Shown here one piece after another: positions 25,180-33,850 of a stretch of DNA of 64,000 bases (its first letter is position 1; each line of letters starts with the position of its first letter). Under the pieces are notes generated by a model that did no database searches, was not told the DNA's origin, and saw only the letters and a list, made by a program, of their open reading frames with translations. The DNA comes from Neorhizobium huautlense (GTDB lineage Bacteria; Pseudomonadota; Alphaproteobacteria; Rhizobiales; Rhizobiaceae). The position numbers and the translations under genes are program-made. The stretch covers positions 124,001 through 188,000 of the forward strand of contig NZ_JAUSRF010000009.1 in the NCBI RefSeq assembly GCF_030811685.1, read 5' to 3'.

Positions 25180-26289
25180 ATGGGCACGATCAAGCATCTG
25201 AAATTCCTGACGGCCAGTGTCGTCAGCCTGTCGCTGGTTTCCGGGCAGGTGCTGGCGCAGACGCCGCCGCCGGCCGCTGCCGCCAGCGAAAACACGGCTC
25301 CGAACCGCGCGCCTCTGCAACTGCCGCCGGCTGCCGCACCGCAGAGTATTGGTGCTGCCCTTGCAGCAGAAAGCGCGAAGGAAACCGCCGTCGCGCCCGC
25401 CGTGGAGGCAAAACCCGCTGCGGAAACCGTGACGGCCGCGCCATCCACGCCTGCATCCGATACCGCCGCATCCGCACCGGCGGAAACGCCTGCCGAAACA
25501 CAGGCCGCAGCGCCTGTTGCCCCGGCTGCGACGGCACCGCTGGCAGCGCCCGAAACTCAAGCGCCTACGGTTGCCACGCAGGCAGCGCCCGCCAATGCCG
25601 GCGCCAATGGCGCCGATACCGGCTGGGAGCAGGAATTCGCCCTTTGGCAGGCTGCCGCCAGCGGCAACACGATCGAGGAATATAACGGTTATCTGACCGC
25701 CTACCCGACCGGGAAATTTGCCACCATCGCCAAGGCGCGCATCGTCAAGCTGGTGGATAACGAAGCCGCCGCAGACGCACAGGCCGCGCAGGCAGCCCCT
25801 GTCGAGCCGGCCTTTTCCACCGGCACGCCGGATACCGAAGCCGCTCTCCTCAGCGAACGTGCCACCCGCCGCGAAGTGCAGGGCCGCCTGACATCGATCG
25901 GTTTTGCCACCGGTGGCGTCGATGGCGCGCTTGGCGCCAAAAGCCGCAATGCCATCATGCAGTGGCAGGGTTTTGTCGATGCGCCGGCCACCGGTTACAT
26001 CTCCTATGACCAGTTGGCCCGCCTGCGCACCGATTCCGAACAGCCATATCAGAGCTGGCTTGCCGCCCAGCCGAAGCCAAGACCGGCCCGCGTGCGTGCC
26101 CGTCCTGCTGCGGGGGATGAACTCGTCGGTCGCGTGCCGGATAATTCGGGTGCCGATGCGGCGATTGCGCTCGGCGTTCTCGGCCTTGCCGCCGGCGTCA
26201 TCGGTGGGGCTGCCATCAGCAACCGTCACCGCCACCATGGCCCGCGTTATTATCGCGGTCACGGCCGCCCGTTCCGTCACCACCGCTAA
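25180..26289 (+). CDS. Secreted peptidoglycan-binding-domain protein, Ala/Pro-rich
   Basis: 369 residues. Signal peptide to about residue 26 (VSGQVLAQ), then a 110-residue low-complexity Ala/Pro linker, a helical TPR-like piece (WEQEFALWQAAASGNTIEEYNGYLTAYPTGKFATIAK) and a peptidoglycan-binding motif (RLTSIGFATGGVDGALGAKSRNAIMQWQ). A Gly-rich hydrophobic segment and a His/Arg-rich tail (HRHHGPRYYRGH) end it. Conserved in rhizobia as a periplasmic or outer-membrane-facing protein of unknown role. The antisense open frame covering it is a shadow. Confidence 0.8.
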   Translation: MGTIKHLKFLTASVVSLSLVSGQVLAQTPPPAAAASENTAPNRAPLQLPPAAAPQSIGAALAAESAKETAVAPAVEAKPAAETVTAAPSTPASDTAASAPAETPAETQAAAPVAPAATAPLAAPETQAPTVATQAAPANAGANGADTGWEQEFALWQAAASGNTIEEYNGYLTAYPTGKFATIAKARIVKLVDNEAAADAQAAQAAPVEPAFSTGTPDTEAALLSERATRREVQGRLTSIGFATGGVDGALGAKSRNAIMQWQGFVDAPATGYISYDQLARLRTDSEQPYQSWLAAQPKPRPARVRARPAAGDELVGRVPDNSGADAAIALGVLGLAAGVIGGAAISNRHRHHGPRYYRGHGRPFRHHR

Positions 26290-26312
26290 GCAGAACGGAT
26301 CATCCAGAACAC

Positions 26313-26344
26313 AAGGCCGGCCGGGAAACCCGCCGGCCTTTTCT
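26313..26344 (+). terminator. Terminator after the peptidoglycan-binding protein gene
   Basis: Nine-base stem AAGGCCGGC / GCCGGCCTT, with CGGG/CCC strengthening the loop side, and a T-rich tail. Confidence 0.85.
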
Positions 26345-26480
26345 CTTGCCGGCAGAATTGACGATTGTCACCTATAGGCGAAATTTAGCGGGACCCTGCG
26401 ACAAAATGCAACCTTGAGCGGTTTTACGCACCTGTCCACTCTATCCCCATCGACAAGACATACGGGAGGGAGGACCTGTC

Positions 26481-27557
26481 ATGGCTCAGATGATGAAGGC
26501 GGCGATATTTGTCGAAAAAGGACGCATCGTCCTCGATGAAAAGCCGATCCCCGAAATCGGCCCGCTCGATGCGCTGATCAAGATCACCACCACGACGATC
26601 TGCGGCACCGATGTTCATATCCTCAAGGGCGAATATCCCGTCGCCAAGGGGTTGACCATCGGCCACGAGCCGGTGGGCATCATCGAAAAACTCGGCTCCG
26701 GCGTCAAAGGCTTGTCGGAAGGCCAGCGGGTGATTGCCGGCGCGATCACGCCATCCGGCTGGAGCACGGCCTGCCTGTGCGGCTGCGGCGCGCAGGATGG
26801 CGCGGGCACGAAGCACGGTTTCAAGGCCATGGGCGGCTGGCGGTTCGGCAATACGATCGATGGCGCGCAGGCCGAATATCTCTGCGTGCCTGACGCCATG
26901 GTCAACCTCGCCCCGATCGATGACGGTGTGACCGACGAACAGGTGCTGATGTGCCCGGACATCATGTCGACGGGTCTTTCCGGCGCAGAAACCGGGCAGA
27001 TCAAGATCGGCGATTGCGTGGCGGTGTTTGCGCAGGGACCGATCGGGCTCTGCGCCACGGCCGGTGCAAAACTGATGGGTGCCACCAAAATCATTGCCGT
27101 CGATACGTTGCCGGCGCGGCTGGACATGGCCAAGCGTTTGGGCGCGGACTTCGTGGTCGATTACCGGGCGGAAAACCCGGTCGATGCCATCATGCGCATC
27201 ACCGACGGGCGCGGTGTGGATGTGGCGATCGAGGCGCTCGGCACGCAATCGACCTTCGAGGCGGCGCTGCGGGTCTTGAGGCCCGGCGGCGTACTCTCCA
27301 GCCTCGGCGTCTATTCCACGGACCTGACCATTCCGCTCGATGCCTTTTCCGCCGGGCTTGGCGACAAATCGATCCGCACCACGCTCTGCCCCGGCGGCAA
27401 GGAACGCATGCGCCGCATGCAGGATGTCATCTCTTCCGGCCGCGTCGACCTGTCCGGTCTCGTCACGCACCGTTTCAAGCTCGATCAGATCGAAGAGGCT
27501 TACGACCTCTTCGCCAATCAGCGGGATGGTGTGCTGAAAGTGGCGATTACGCCGTAA
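26481..27557 (+). CDS. Zinc-dependent alcohol dehydrogenase (medium-chain)
   Basis: 358 residues. TTICGTDVHILKGEYP near residue 39 and LTIGHEPVGIIEKLG near residue 58 are the catalytic zinc region; the nucleotide-binding VAVFAQGPIGLCATAGAKLMGA is near residue 180. An unusual insert with CLCGCGAQDG replaces the normal four-cysteine structural lobe, as in the tetrameric secondary alcohol dehydrogenases that use NADP. A GGGAGGGAGG site precedes the ATG. The physiological substrate is not evident. Confidence 0.88.
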   Translation: MAQMMKAAIFVEKGRIVLDEKPIPEIGPLDALIKITTTTICGTDVHILKGEYPVAKGLTIGHEPVGIIEKLGSGVKGLSEGQRVIAGAITPSGWSTACLCGCGAQDGAGTKHGFKAMGGWRFGNTIDGAQAEYLCVPDAMVNLAPIDDGVTDEQVLMCPDIMSTGLSGAETGQIKIGDCVAVFAQGPIGLCATAGAKLMGATKIIAVDTLPARLDMAKRLGADFVVDYRAENPVDAIMRITDGRGVDVAIEALGTQSTFEAALRVLRPGGVLSSLGVYSTDLTIPLDAFSAGLGDKSIRTTLCPGGKERMRRMQDVISSGRVDLSGLVTHRFKLDQIEEAYDLFANQRDGVLKVAITP

Positions 27558-27710
27558 GCCGAAGACCGAAACGGCAATGGCCGGATGCCTGCGCGTATCG
27601 ATGCGGGTGCGCGCAGGCAGACATATCGCCAAGACATCCGACAAGACATCCAATGCCGGGATACGGGAGGAGGTGGGACGACACGCCGAAACCGTAACGT
27701 CCCGCATGGC

Positions 27711-27746
27711 ATCGGCCCGGCCGCATTCCCCGGGCCGATGTCCTTT
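27711..27746 (+). terminator. Terminator of the alcohol dehydrogenase gene
   Basis: Perfect ten-base stem ATCGGCCCGG / CCGGGCCGAT with a nine-base loop, then GTCCTTTTTG on the plus strand. It sits just before the stop of the convergent rnhA gene. Confidence 0.82.
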
Positions 27747-27752
27747 TTGTGG

Positions 27753-28235
27753 TTACTTCACCAGCAGCGAGCGGCCGAGCAGCGGCTTGGCGGGGCCGGA
27801 TTTCTTGAACGGTGCCATGCCGAGACGCGCTAGCTCATCGGCCCGTTCGTTTTCCGGGTGGCCGGCATGGCCCTTGACCCAGTGCCATTTCACCTTGTGA
27901 CGCTGGTTGGCGGTATCGAGCCGCTGCCAGAGTTCGCCATTCTTGACCGGCTTCTTGTCGGCGGTTTTCCAGCCGTTTTTCTTCCAGCCAAAAATCCACT
28001 TGGAAATACCGTCCATGACGTATTTGCTGTCGGTATAAAGATCGACTTCGCATTCGCTTTTCAGCGCATCGAGAGCCGAAATCGCCGCCAGCAGTTCCAT
28101 GCGGTTATTGGTGGTTTCCGCCTCGCCGCCGTTCAGTTCCTTGGTGGTTTCGCCATACCGCAGGATGGCGCCCCAGCCGCCGGGACCGGGATTGCCCGAG
28201 CAGGCGCCATCGGTAAAAATCTCGACCTGTTTCAT
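27753..28235 (-). CDS. rnhA: Ribonuclease HI
   Basis: 160 residues. The catalytic acidic residues are in [38 protein letters not shown] and [15 protein letters not shown], the four positions of RNase HI. It removes the RNA strand of RNA:DNA hybrids in the cytosol. The start overlaps the thrB stop by four bases (ATGA), so rnhA is the last gene of an ispH-thrB-rnhA unit, an order conserved in rhizobia. Confidence 0.95.
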   Translation of the reverse strand: MKQVEIFTDGACSGNPGPGGWGAILRYGETTKELNGGEAETTNNRMELLAAISALDALKSECEVDLYTDSKYVMDGISKWIFGWKKNGWKTADKKPVKNGELWQRLDTANQRHKVKWHWVKGHAGHPENERADELARLGMAPFKKSGPAKPLLGRSLLVK

Positions 28236-29206
28236 GCCGGTTCTCCCGAAATGCCGTAATCCGCGACGCTTTCCACCTTCGCGTGGAAGCGCAGTTTTCT
28301 GAGATATTCGATCGGGTCCTTTTTTACCACCAGCGCACCTTCCGGCGTCGTCAGCCAGTCATACAGGCGGGTGAGGAAAAACCGCAGCGCCGAACCGCGC
28401 GCAAGGATCGGCAGGGCGGCAAGTTCGTCTGCGCCCAGCGGCCGCACCGACTGGTAGCCTTCCAGCAGCGCCTTGCCCTTGGTGACATTGTAGGCGCCGT
28501 CCTTCTCAAAACACCAGGCGTTGAGGCAGATCGACACGTCATAGGCCAGCATGTCGTTGCAGGCGAAATAGAAATCGATCAAGCCGGACAGCGTGTCACC
28601 GAGGAAGAAGACATTGTCCTGAAACAGATCGGCATGGATGACACCGGCCGGCAGATTTTTAGGCCAATGGGCCGTGAGGAAATCCAGTTCGCCGGCAATC
28701 TCGTCCTGCAATCCGGTCTCGACTTCGTCGGCTCGGGTCTCGGATTTCTGCCAGAGCGACACCCAGCCTTCGAGCGACAGCGCGTTCGGCCGTTTGATGT
28801 CGAAACCCTCGCCGGCAATGTGCATTTTTGCCAGCGCCGCCCCCACTTCACGGCAATGTTTGGCCTCCGGCTTGCGCAGCCACATGCCTTCGAGGAAGGA
28901 AATCAGCGCCGCCGGACGACCGGACAATTCGCCCAGCAGTTCGCCATCATTGCGCGGCAGCGGCAACGGGCAGGTCAGGCCACGATCGGCCAGATGCTGC
29001 ATGAGGCCCAGAAAAAACGGCAGGTCGGATTTTTCGACGCGCTTTTCATACAACGTCAGGATCAGCGGATCTTTTGTCGTGTGCAGCAGAAAATTGGTGT
29101 TTTCGACACCCTCGGCAATGCCCTTGTAGGAGGTCAACTCGCCGACCTCATATTGGGCGAGAAACTGTTTCAGGTCGATTTCGGTGATGTCGGTATAGAC
29201 GGCCAA
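28232..29206 (-). CDS. thrB: Homoserine kinase (ThrB2/aminoglycoside-phosphotransferase fold)
   Basis: 324 residues. [20 protein letters not shown] and [16 protein letters not shown] open the family of homoserine kinases with a protein-kinase-like fold. The catalytic loop is [13 protein letters not shown] near residue 193, and the metal Asp is in [17 protein letters not shown]. It phosphorylates homoserine, supplying thrC at 10435. It overlaps rnhA by four bases. A palindromic repeat pair separates it from ispH. Confidence 0.94.
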   Translation of the reverse strand: MAVYTDITEIDLKQFLAQYEVGELTSYKGIAEGVENTNFLLHTTKDPLILTLYEKRVEKSDLPFFLGLMQHLADRGLTCPLPLPRNDGELLGELSGRPAALISFLEGMWLRKPEAKHCREVGAALAKMHIAGEGFDIKRPNALSLEGWVSLWQKSETRADEVETGLQDEIAGELDFLTAHWPKNLPAGVIHADLFQDNVFFLGDTLSGLIDFYFACNDMLAYDVSICLNAWCFEKDGAYNVTKGKALLEGYQSVRPLGADELAALPILARGSALRFFLTRLYDWLTTPEGALVVKKDPIEYLRKLRFHAKVESVADYGISGEPA

Positions 29207-29250
29207 TGGAAACTCTCAGGTGCGGGAAACAGAATCAAAGTCGAGGAAAC

Positions 29251-29452
29251 TTACCCCCCTCTGCCCTGCCGGGCATCTCCCCCTCAAGGGGGGAGATCGG
29301 AAAGAGGCCATCATCGACATTCTTTTCAACGCAGAAAGGATGTCGACGCAAGTTTTGTTTAACTCGCATCGATCAAAGTTTGGGAACGAGCCCGGCCCCA
29401 TGCCGATCTCCCCCCTTGAGGGGGAGATGTCCGGCAGGACAGAGGGGGGTAA
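29251..29452. repeat. Palindromic intergenic repeat pair, family B, copy 2
   Basis: Two inverted units of about 50 bases: TTACCCCCCTCTGCCCTGCC to GGGGGGAGATC at the left and GATCTCCCCCCTTGAGGGGG to CAGAGGGGGGTAA at the right (29403-29452). Perfect outer ends TTACCCCCCTCT / AGAGGGGGGTAA. It fills the 303-base gap 29207-29509 between thrB and ispH; the spacer of about 100 bases has no gene that I can support. Nothing else is seen in the gap. Confidence 0.9.
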
Positions 29453-29509
29453 CGGCGTGGCAGATCGTTCACAGGCGACATCTGTCGCCAATGGAACCGC
29501 AGCTTCGGT

Positions 29510-30562
29510 TCACACCGAAAGCGGCCGCTCGCCATTCACCCAGGCCATGTCTTCCTGGGTCAGCGGCACCTCCCGCAATTCGCGGTTGACGAGAAAATTT
29601 TCCGTCTCTTCCGTGGTGATAGCCAGCTCGACCTTGGCATCGAACCGCTCACGAAACGCCTCGATGATTTCCGATACGATCACCTCAGGCGCGGATGCAC
29701 CGGCGGAAATGCCGAGTGTCCTGATATCGCCGATCTCGTCCCAGTTCAGTTCCGAGGCGCGCTGCACGAGGATCGAATGTTTGGCACCGGCCCTCAGCGC
29801 CACTTCGACAAGGCGCTTGGAATTGGAGGAATTCGGCGCACCGACGGTGATGAACAGGTCACAGCCATCGGCCGCCTGTTTCACCGCTTCCTGGCGGTTG
29901 GTGGTGGCGTAACAGATGCTGTCCGCCGCCGGCGCAGTCAGGTTCGGAAAACGTTCCTGAAGGCGGGCGATCACACCGGCCGTATCATCCACCGACAGCG
30001 TCGTCTGGGTCACGTAACCGAGATTGTCCGGGTCTGCCGGCACATAAACGTCGGCATCGGCGATGGTTTCGACCAGCGAGACAGTGCCTTCCGGCAGCTG
30101 GCCCATCGTGCCGATCACTTCCGGGTGGCCGGCATGGCCAATGAGGATGACGTGGCGGCCAAGGCGCTGGTGGCGCATGGCCTGTTTGTGCACCTTGGAA
30201 ACCAGCGGGCAGGTCGCATCTAGATAGAAGAGATTGCGCGACTGAGCATCTTCCGGCACCGATTTCGGCACGCCATGAGCGGAAAACACCACAGGCTGCT
30301 CGCGGTGTTCGACCGGGATCTCGTTCAGTTCCTCGACAAAGATGGCGCCCTTGGCTTCCAGACCCTCGACGACATAACGGTTATGAACGATCTCATGGCG
30401 AACATAGACCGGCGCGCCATAAGCTTTCAGCGCCAGAACGACGATCTGGATGGCGCGATCGACACCGGCGCAGAAACCGCGCGGGCCGCACAGGCGGATC
30501 GTCAGTTCGGGTTTTGTATCGATGAGCCGGGCTTCGGCCTGTTCAGTCACCTGAATGTTCAT
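29510..30562 (-). CDS. ispH: 4-hydroxy-3-methylbut-2-enyl diphosphate reductase
   Basis: 350 residues. Catalyses the last step of the MEP isoprenoid pathway, giving IPP and DMAPP, with an iron-sulphur cluster. The three cluster cysteines are in [15 protein letters not shown] (Cys near 31), [14 protein letters not shown] and [25 protein letters not shown] and [15 protein letters not shown] are family motifs. The start [10 protein letters not shown] at 30562 has GGA only weakly placed upstream; the longer frame to 30682 is less likely. First gene of the ispH-thrB-rnhA run. Confidence 0.95.
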   Translation of the reverse strand: MNIQVTEQAEARLIDTKPELTIRLCGPRGFCAGVDRAIQIVVLALKAYGAPVYVRHEIVHNRYVVEGLEAKGAIFVEELNEIPVEHREQPVVFSAHGVPKSVPEDAQSRNLFYLDATCPLVSKVHKQAMRHQRLGRHVILIGHAGHPEVIGTMGQLPEGTVSLVETIADADVYVPADPDNLGYVTQTTLSVDDTAGVIARLQERFPNLTAPAADSICYATTNRQEAVKQAADGCDLFITVGAPNSSNSKRLVEVALRAGAKHSILVQRASELNWDEIGDIRTLGISAGASAPEVIVSEIIEAFRERFDAKVELAITTEETENFLVNRELREVPLTQEDMAWVNGERPLSV

Positions 30563-30694
30563 TCCGTTCCACACGAAGGGGCGAGCCAGATAATGGCAAG
30601 CCGCGATAGAGGGCCTCTTGGGTCCCATATAGGCGAGGCCGGCGAAATCCGCCAAACAAAATTTACCGCCAACTCTTTTCAATCATGACAAAGA

Positions 30695-31498
30695 TCAAGA
30701 CGGCGAACGGCGGCGCTTAACCCACATGGCGGCGACCACGCCGGCAAGCGCCAGAGCCAGCCCGTACCATGTCACCGCATATTGCAGGTGATTGTTGGGC
30801 AGATCGAACTGCGTGACGCCACCCACCGGAAAACCGCCGGGATTTTTTGTCGCCGCATCGACATCGACAAAGAACGGCAGAACCTTGCCGGCATCGAGAC
30901 CGGCGCTCGTGGTCATCGCGGCGATGTCCTTCCAGTAAAAGATGTTTTTGGCAAGGTCGTTATCCGGCACCAGAGAAGATGGTTTTGCGTCGAGTTTTGC
31001 GCGGGCATAACCGGTGAGTGTGATCTCGCCCGCCACCTGCCTCTCACCGCGTTTCGCCGGCTCCTTCATCTCGTAAGGAACGAAACCGCGATTGACGAGC
31101 AGCGTGCGGCCATCATCGAGTGCCAGCGGCGTATAGACGTAAAAACCCGTCTGGCCCTGATGGGTGGCGAAAAAATGCCGCTCCTTCGTATGATCGAACG
31201 TGCCGGAGATTGTGACGCGGCGAAACTCGAAATCATCGCCATGTTTTTCGGCGGCCTCGATATCGGCAAGCGGCACGGGGGCGGCATCACGACGCTCGGC
31301 GATTTTTGCGATCAGCCCTTCCTTCCAGTGCAGGCGTTCCACCTGCCATGTGCCGAGTGAAAGAAGAATGGCGAGACAGACGAGAACGAGGCCGCCGGTG
31401 AGGACGGTGCGACTACGCGACGATGCGCGCGGCAGATCTGCCTTCTCCCGCGCCTTCGCCTGCGCGTTCACGACAGAACCATTCACCTGATCGCTCAT
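30695..31498 (-). CDS. Surf1-family cytochrome oxidase assembly protein
   Basis: 267 residues. Membrane helix 1 (GLVLVCLAILLSLGTWQVERL, with GTWQxxR being the hallmark), a soluble domain facing the periplasm with RRVTISGTFDHTKE and TLLVNRGFVPYE, and a C-terminal helix with HLQYAVTWYGLALALA. Surf1 helps insert haem into subunit I. It lies on the same strand as the cta operon but is separated from ctaE by an L,D-transpeptidase, an antitoxin remnant and a glycosyltransferase. Confidence 0.92.
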   Translation of the reverse strand: MSDQVNGSVVNAQAKAREKADLPRASSRSRTVLTGGLVLVCLAILLSLGTWQVERLHWKEGLIAKIAERRDAAPVPLADIEAAEKHGDDFEFRRVTISGTFDHTKERHFFATHQGQTGFYVYTPLALDDGRTLLVNRGFVPYEMKEPAKRGERQVAGEITLTGYARAKLDAKPSSLVPDNDLAKNIFYWKDIAAMTTSAGLDAGKVLPFFVDVDAATKNPGGFPVGGVTQFDLPNNHLQYAVTWYGLALALAGVVAAMWVKRRRSPS

Positions 31499-31527
31499 TA
31501 CGGCCTCCCCTTACCGAAAAGACCCTA

Positions 31528-32010
31528 TCACGGCCTGATCTCGATGGGCGTGCCGTTTTTCACAAGATCCCAGATCTCGTCCATTTCGGCATTGGAGACG
31601 GCGATGCAGCCATTGGTCCAGTCGAACCATTGCGTAAGCGGCGAAAGCCAGCCGAGATAATTGCGCTGGCCATGGATCATGATCATGCCGCCGGGGTCTT
31701 CACCCGCACTTGCCGCCCGCGCCTTGTCTGCCTCGTTGGGATAGGAGACATGGATGGAGCGATGATACCCGCTGCCGGGATTGCGCCAGTCGAGCGTATA
31801 CATGCCTTCGGGTGTACGCTCGTCACCTTCCTTTTGCTTGTGGCCGACGGGTGAACCACCGAGCGCAATGGAATAGGTTTTCACCACCTGATCGCCATCC
31901 ATGATCTGCATGCGGCGCTCGGCCTTCATGACCAGCACGTGGGAAACGGATTGCGCTGCGGCGGTGGACGCGGAGAAGCAAAGAATGAATGCGAGGGCAA
32001 ACCATTGCAT
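31528..32010 (-). CDS. L,D-transpeptidase (YkuD) domain protein
   Basis: 160 residues with a signal peptide to about residue 19 (STAAAQS). VLVMKAERRMQIMDGDQVVKTYSIALG opens the YkuD fold. The catalytic cluster is MIHGQRNYLGWL and WTNGCIAVSNAEMDEIW, with the Cys-histidine pair in order; Asn replaces the more usual His in the S/T-H-G-C motif. It would form or exchange 3-3 peptidoglycan cross-links or attach proteins to the wall. Between surf1 and an antitoxin remnant; probably its own unit. Confidence 0.85.
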   Translation of the reverse strand: MQWFALAFILCFSASTAAAQSVSHVLVMKAERRMQIMDGDQVVKTYSIALGGSPVGHKQKEGDERTPEGMYTLDWRNPGSGYHRSIHVSYPNEADKARAASAGEDPGGMIMIHGQRNYLGWLSPLTQWFDWTNGCIAVSNAEMDEIWDLVKNGTPIEIRP

Positions 32011-32139
32011 TATGGCATGTCTCCTGAATCGAGCGCGGGTGAGGAGATCGATTTCAGAGGAAAAAGGCGGGCGGATGGCGGCGTGGCCAGGATTATCAAG
32101 TTAGCCTACCGACGACCACTTGCCCCCCAGTCAAGTGTG

Positions 32140-32395
32140 CTAACGGGTTGCTATGATCCGATCCATATCGGCGATGACATCATCCATGTCTTCATATTCA
32201 CCATCGGCGATCTGCTGTTTGCCGCGCAGGGCGTTCATGACATCGGCACCTTCATTCATCAGATAGGTCCGAAGCGCCCGCACGATGGACATAGCTGCGC
32301 GATCGGTCGGTCGCCTTGGCGATGATTTCGATATCGCTCAGGACATCACCGGGCACCCGCAGTGTGACGGATTCCGTAGGACTGGTCTTGGTCAT
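32140..32395 (-). pseudogene. Frameshifted RHH/ParD-like antitoxin gene
   Basis: The ATG at 32395 has GGAGG five bases upstream. The first frame gives MTKTSPTESVTLRVPGDVLS then DIEIIAKATDRSRSYV, an RHH domain. After this the frame ends early; dropping one G of the doublet at 32287-32288 restores VIVRALRTYLMNEGADVMNA and a tail DMDDVIADMDRIIATR with stop TAG 32140-32142. The intact protein would be about 84 residues, an ordinary RHH antitoxin. No toxin gene is present on either side. A one-base sequencing error cannot be excluded. Confidence 0.8.
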
Positions 32396-32456
32396 GGGCA
32401 CCTCCATGGATGCAAGACACTGTAAGACAATTCTGAGCGCCCAACAAGCCGACAGC

Positions 32457-33707
32457 TCACACCAGCTGCCTCAACCCCTCACCCACGCGCGCCATGTTTT
32501 CCTCCCACGACGGCAGCGCTACCGCAAAACGCAAAACCTTTTCCCGCGCCGTCTCATAGGTCGCCGGGTCAGCCATGACAGCCGTGATCTGCCGCGCCAT
32601 CTCGCCGACATCATCCGCATCGACCAGCGTCGCCGCCTCCCCCGCCCAGCTTGCGACCGCGCCCGAGGGTGTGGAGATGACCGGCACACCGCGGCAGATG
32701 GCTTCGGATATCGCCATGCCGTAACCCTCGTAGAGAGACGAGGCGACGTAGAGGTGGGTTTTGGCCCAGAGCGTCTCGAGTGCCTCTGTCGGCAGTTCGC
32801 CAGCGAGGGTGATGCGGTTGGCGAGGTCGTGGGTTTCGATCAGGTTTTGCAGTGACGCGACGTAATCGGGATAACGGTCGGGATTGCCGGCGATGGTGAG
32901 GGACCAGTCGGATCGCTCGACCTTTGCAAAAGCCTCGACCAGAAACTCGTAGCGTTTCCTTGGAATGACGGCGCCGACGGAGAGCATATGCCACGGTCCG
33001 CCATCATGCGCCCGGCTTTGTGGTGCGGGATCGTTGCCCGGTTTGCCGATGATGATCTTTTGTTCGGCAATGCCGTAATGGCTGGTCACATAATCACGGC
33101 TTTCATCCGAGGTGACGATGATGGCGTCGGCCAGTTGCAGGGCGGAATGTTCGATTGAGCTGTGTTCGGTGCCGCGCACTCCCTCTGATCTCCCCCCTTG
33201 AGGGGGAGATGTCACCGAAAGGTGACAGAGGGGGGTGAGCAACGGTCCGGCAGGTGTTTCGAAAGCAGCATTTGCGCCAGAACCACCCCCCTCTGTCCTG
33301 CCGGACATCTCCCCCTCAAGGGGGGAGATCGGATGCGCGCACTCTTCGCATTCCACATTCAATACCCCGGTACCAATCGGGGAGAGCGGCAATTGGCCAG
33401 CGCCCCGCTCCTCCATCATCGAATGATGATAGATCAGCACCAGCCTGAACGGCCGCCTCTGCAGGATCGGCCAAAGCATGCAGCCATAGATGTGATCCAT
33501 CACCAGAACCGCGCCCGGCTCGATCCCGTCGAACAGCGTCTCGATTTCCGCCATCACAGCCGCATCGGGCGCCGGAAAACACACCGGTACCGTCATTTCG
33601 CGGACACCGCCCAGAAGACGGTCCAGCCATGCGATCAGGTGGCGATTATAGATCCAGCCGCCGGTCTTCTGTTCGTAATCGGTGCTGTAGAAATGATGGA
33701 TGGGCAT
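32457..33707 (-). CDS. Family-4 glycosyltransferase carrying an in-frame palindromic repeat insert
   Basis: 416 residues. GT4 C-terminal landmarks are LSVGAVIPRKRYEFLVEAFA near residue 237, ITLAGELPTEALETLWAKTHLYVASSLYEGYGMAISEAI and GVPVISTPSGAV. The N-terminal domain (MPIHHFYSTDYEQKTGGWIY) is also recognisable. Between LIYHHSMMEE and ALQLADAIIVTS, where relatives have a short loop, about 50 residues are encoded by a copy of the repeat at 33187-33332 (HPISPLEGEMSGRTEGG and LLTPLCHLSVTSPPQGGRSE). The frame stays open throughout. Activity with this insert is unknown; the acceptor-binding side could tolerate it. GT4 enzymes of this type use nucleotide-sugars for polysaccharide synthesis. Confidence 0.82.
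   Translation of the reverse strand: MPIHHFYSTDYEQKTGGWIYNRHLIAWLDRLLGGVREMTVPVCFPAPDAAVMAEIETLFDGIEPGAVLVMDHIYGCMLWPILQRRPFRLVLIYHHSMMEERGAGQLPLSPIGTGVLNVECEECAHPISPLEGEMSGRTEGGGSGANAAFETPAGPLLTPLCHLSVTSPPQGGRSEGVRGTEHSSIEHSALQLADAIIVTSDESRDYVTSHYGIAEQKIIIGKPGNDPAPQSRAHDGGPWHMLSVGAVIPRKRYEFLVEAFAKVERSDWSLTIAGNPDRYPDYVASLQNLIETHDLANRITLAGELPTEALETLWAKTHLYVASSLYEGYGMAISEAICRGVPVISTPSGAVASWAGEAATLVDADDVGEMARQITAVMADPATYETAREKVLRFAVALPSWEENMARVGEGLRQLV
33187..33332. repeat. Palindromic repeat pair, family B, copy 3, inside a coding sequence
   Basis: Left unit from GATCTCCCCCCTTGAGGGGG to GACAGAGGGGGG with an internal palindrome GTCACCGAAAGGTGAC; right unit from CCCCCCTCTGTCCTGCCGGA to GGGGGGAGATC. 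Spacer about 48 bases. It is read through in frame by the glycosyltransferase gene on the minus strand, with no stop codon in that frame. Confidence 0.9.
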
Positions 33708-33791
33708 GACGGGTTCTGTGTCGAGGAATTGCGCAATGGCAAATCATGGCATCCGCAGCCGCGCCACGTCCAGTCCCGCAAAAAATGAGAA

Positions 33792-33819
33792 AAGGCGGGC
33801 GCCTCCCAACACCCGCCTT
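33792..33819 (-). terminator. Terminator of the cytochrome oxidase operon
   Basis: On the minus strand the stem AAGGCGGG / CCCGCCTT closes a 12-base loop and runs into TTC and then a T-rich stretch. It lies 32 bases after the ctaE stop, and marks the end of the cta unit before the glycosyltransferase. Confidence 0.82.
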
Positions 33820-33850
33820 CCCTGTTTCCTGTTCGGTCTTCACCAGCCGG

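Noticed and set aside
24988-26283. Long antisense open frame of 431 residues over the peptidoglycan-binding gene
   Set aside because: Gly/Arg/Cys-rich translation with no domain, mirrored from the Ala/Pro-rich coding strand of a GC-rich gene.
26424-27707. Antisense open frame of 427 residues over the alcohol dehydrogenase
   Set aside because: His/Arg-rich shadow; the plus-strand frame has clear enzyme motifs.
29220-29912. Plus-strand open frame through the repeat and the ispH end
   Set aside because: The repeat has no stops in several frames; the rest is antisense to ispH.
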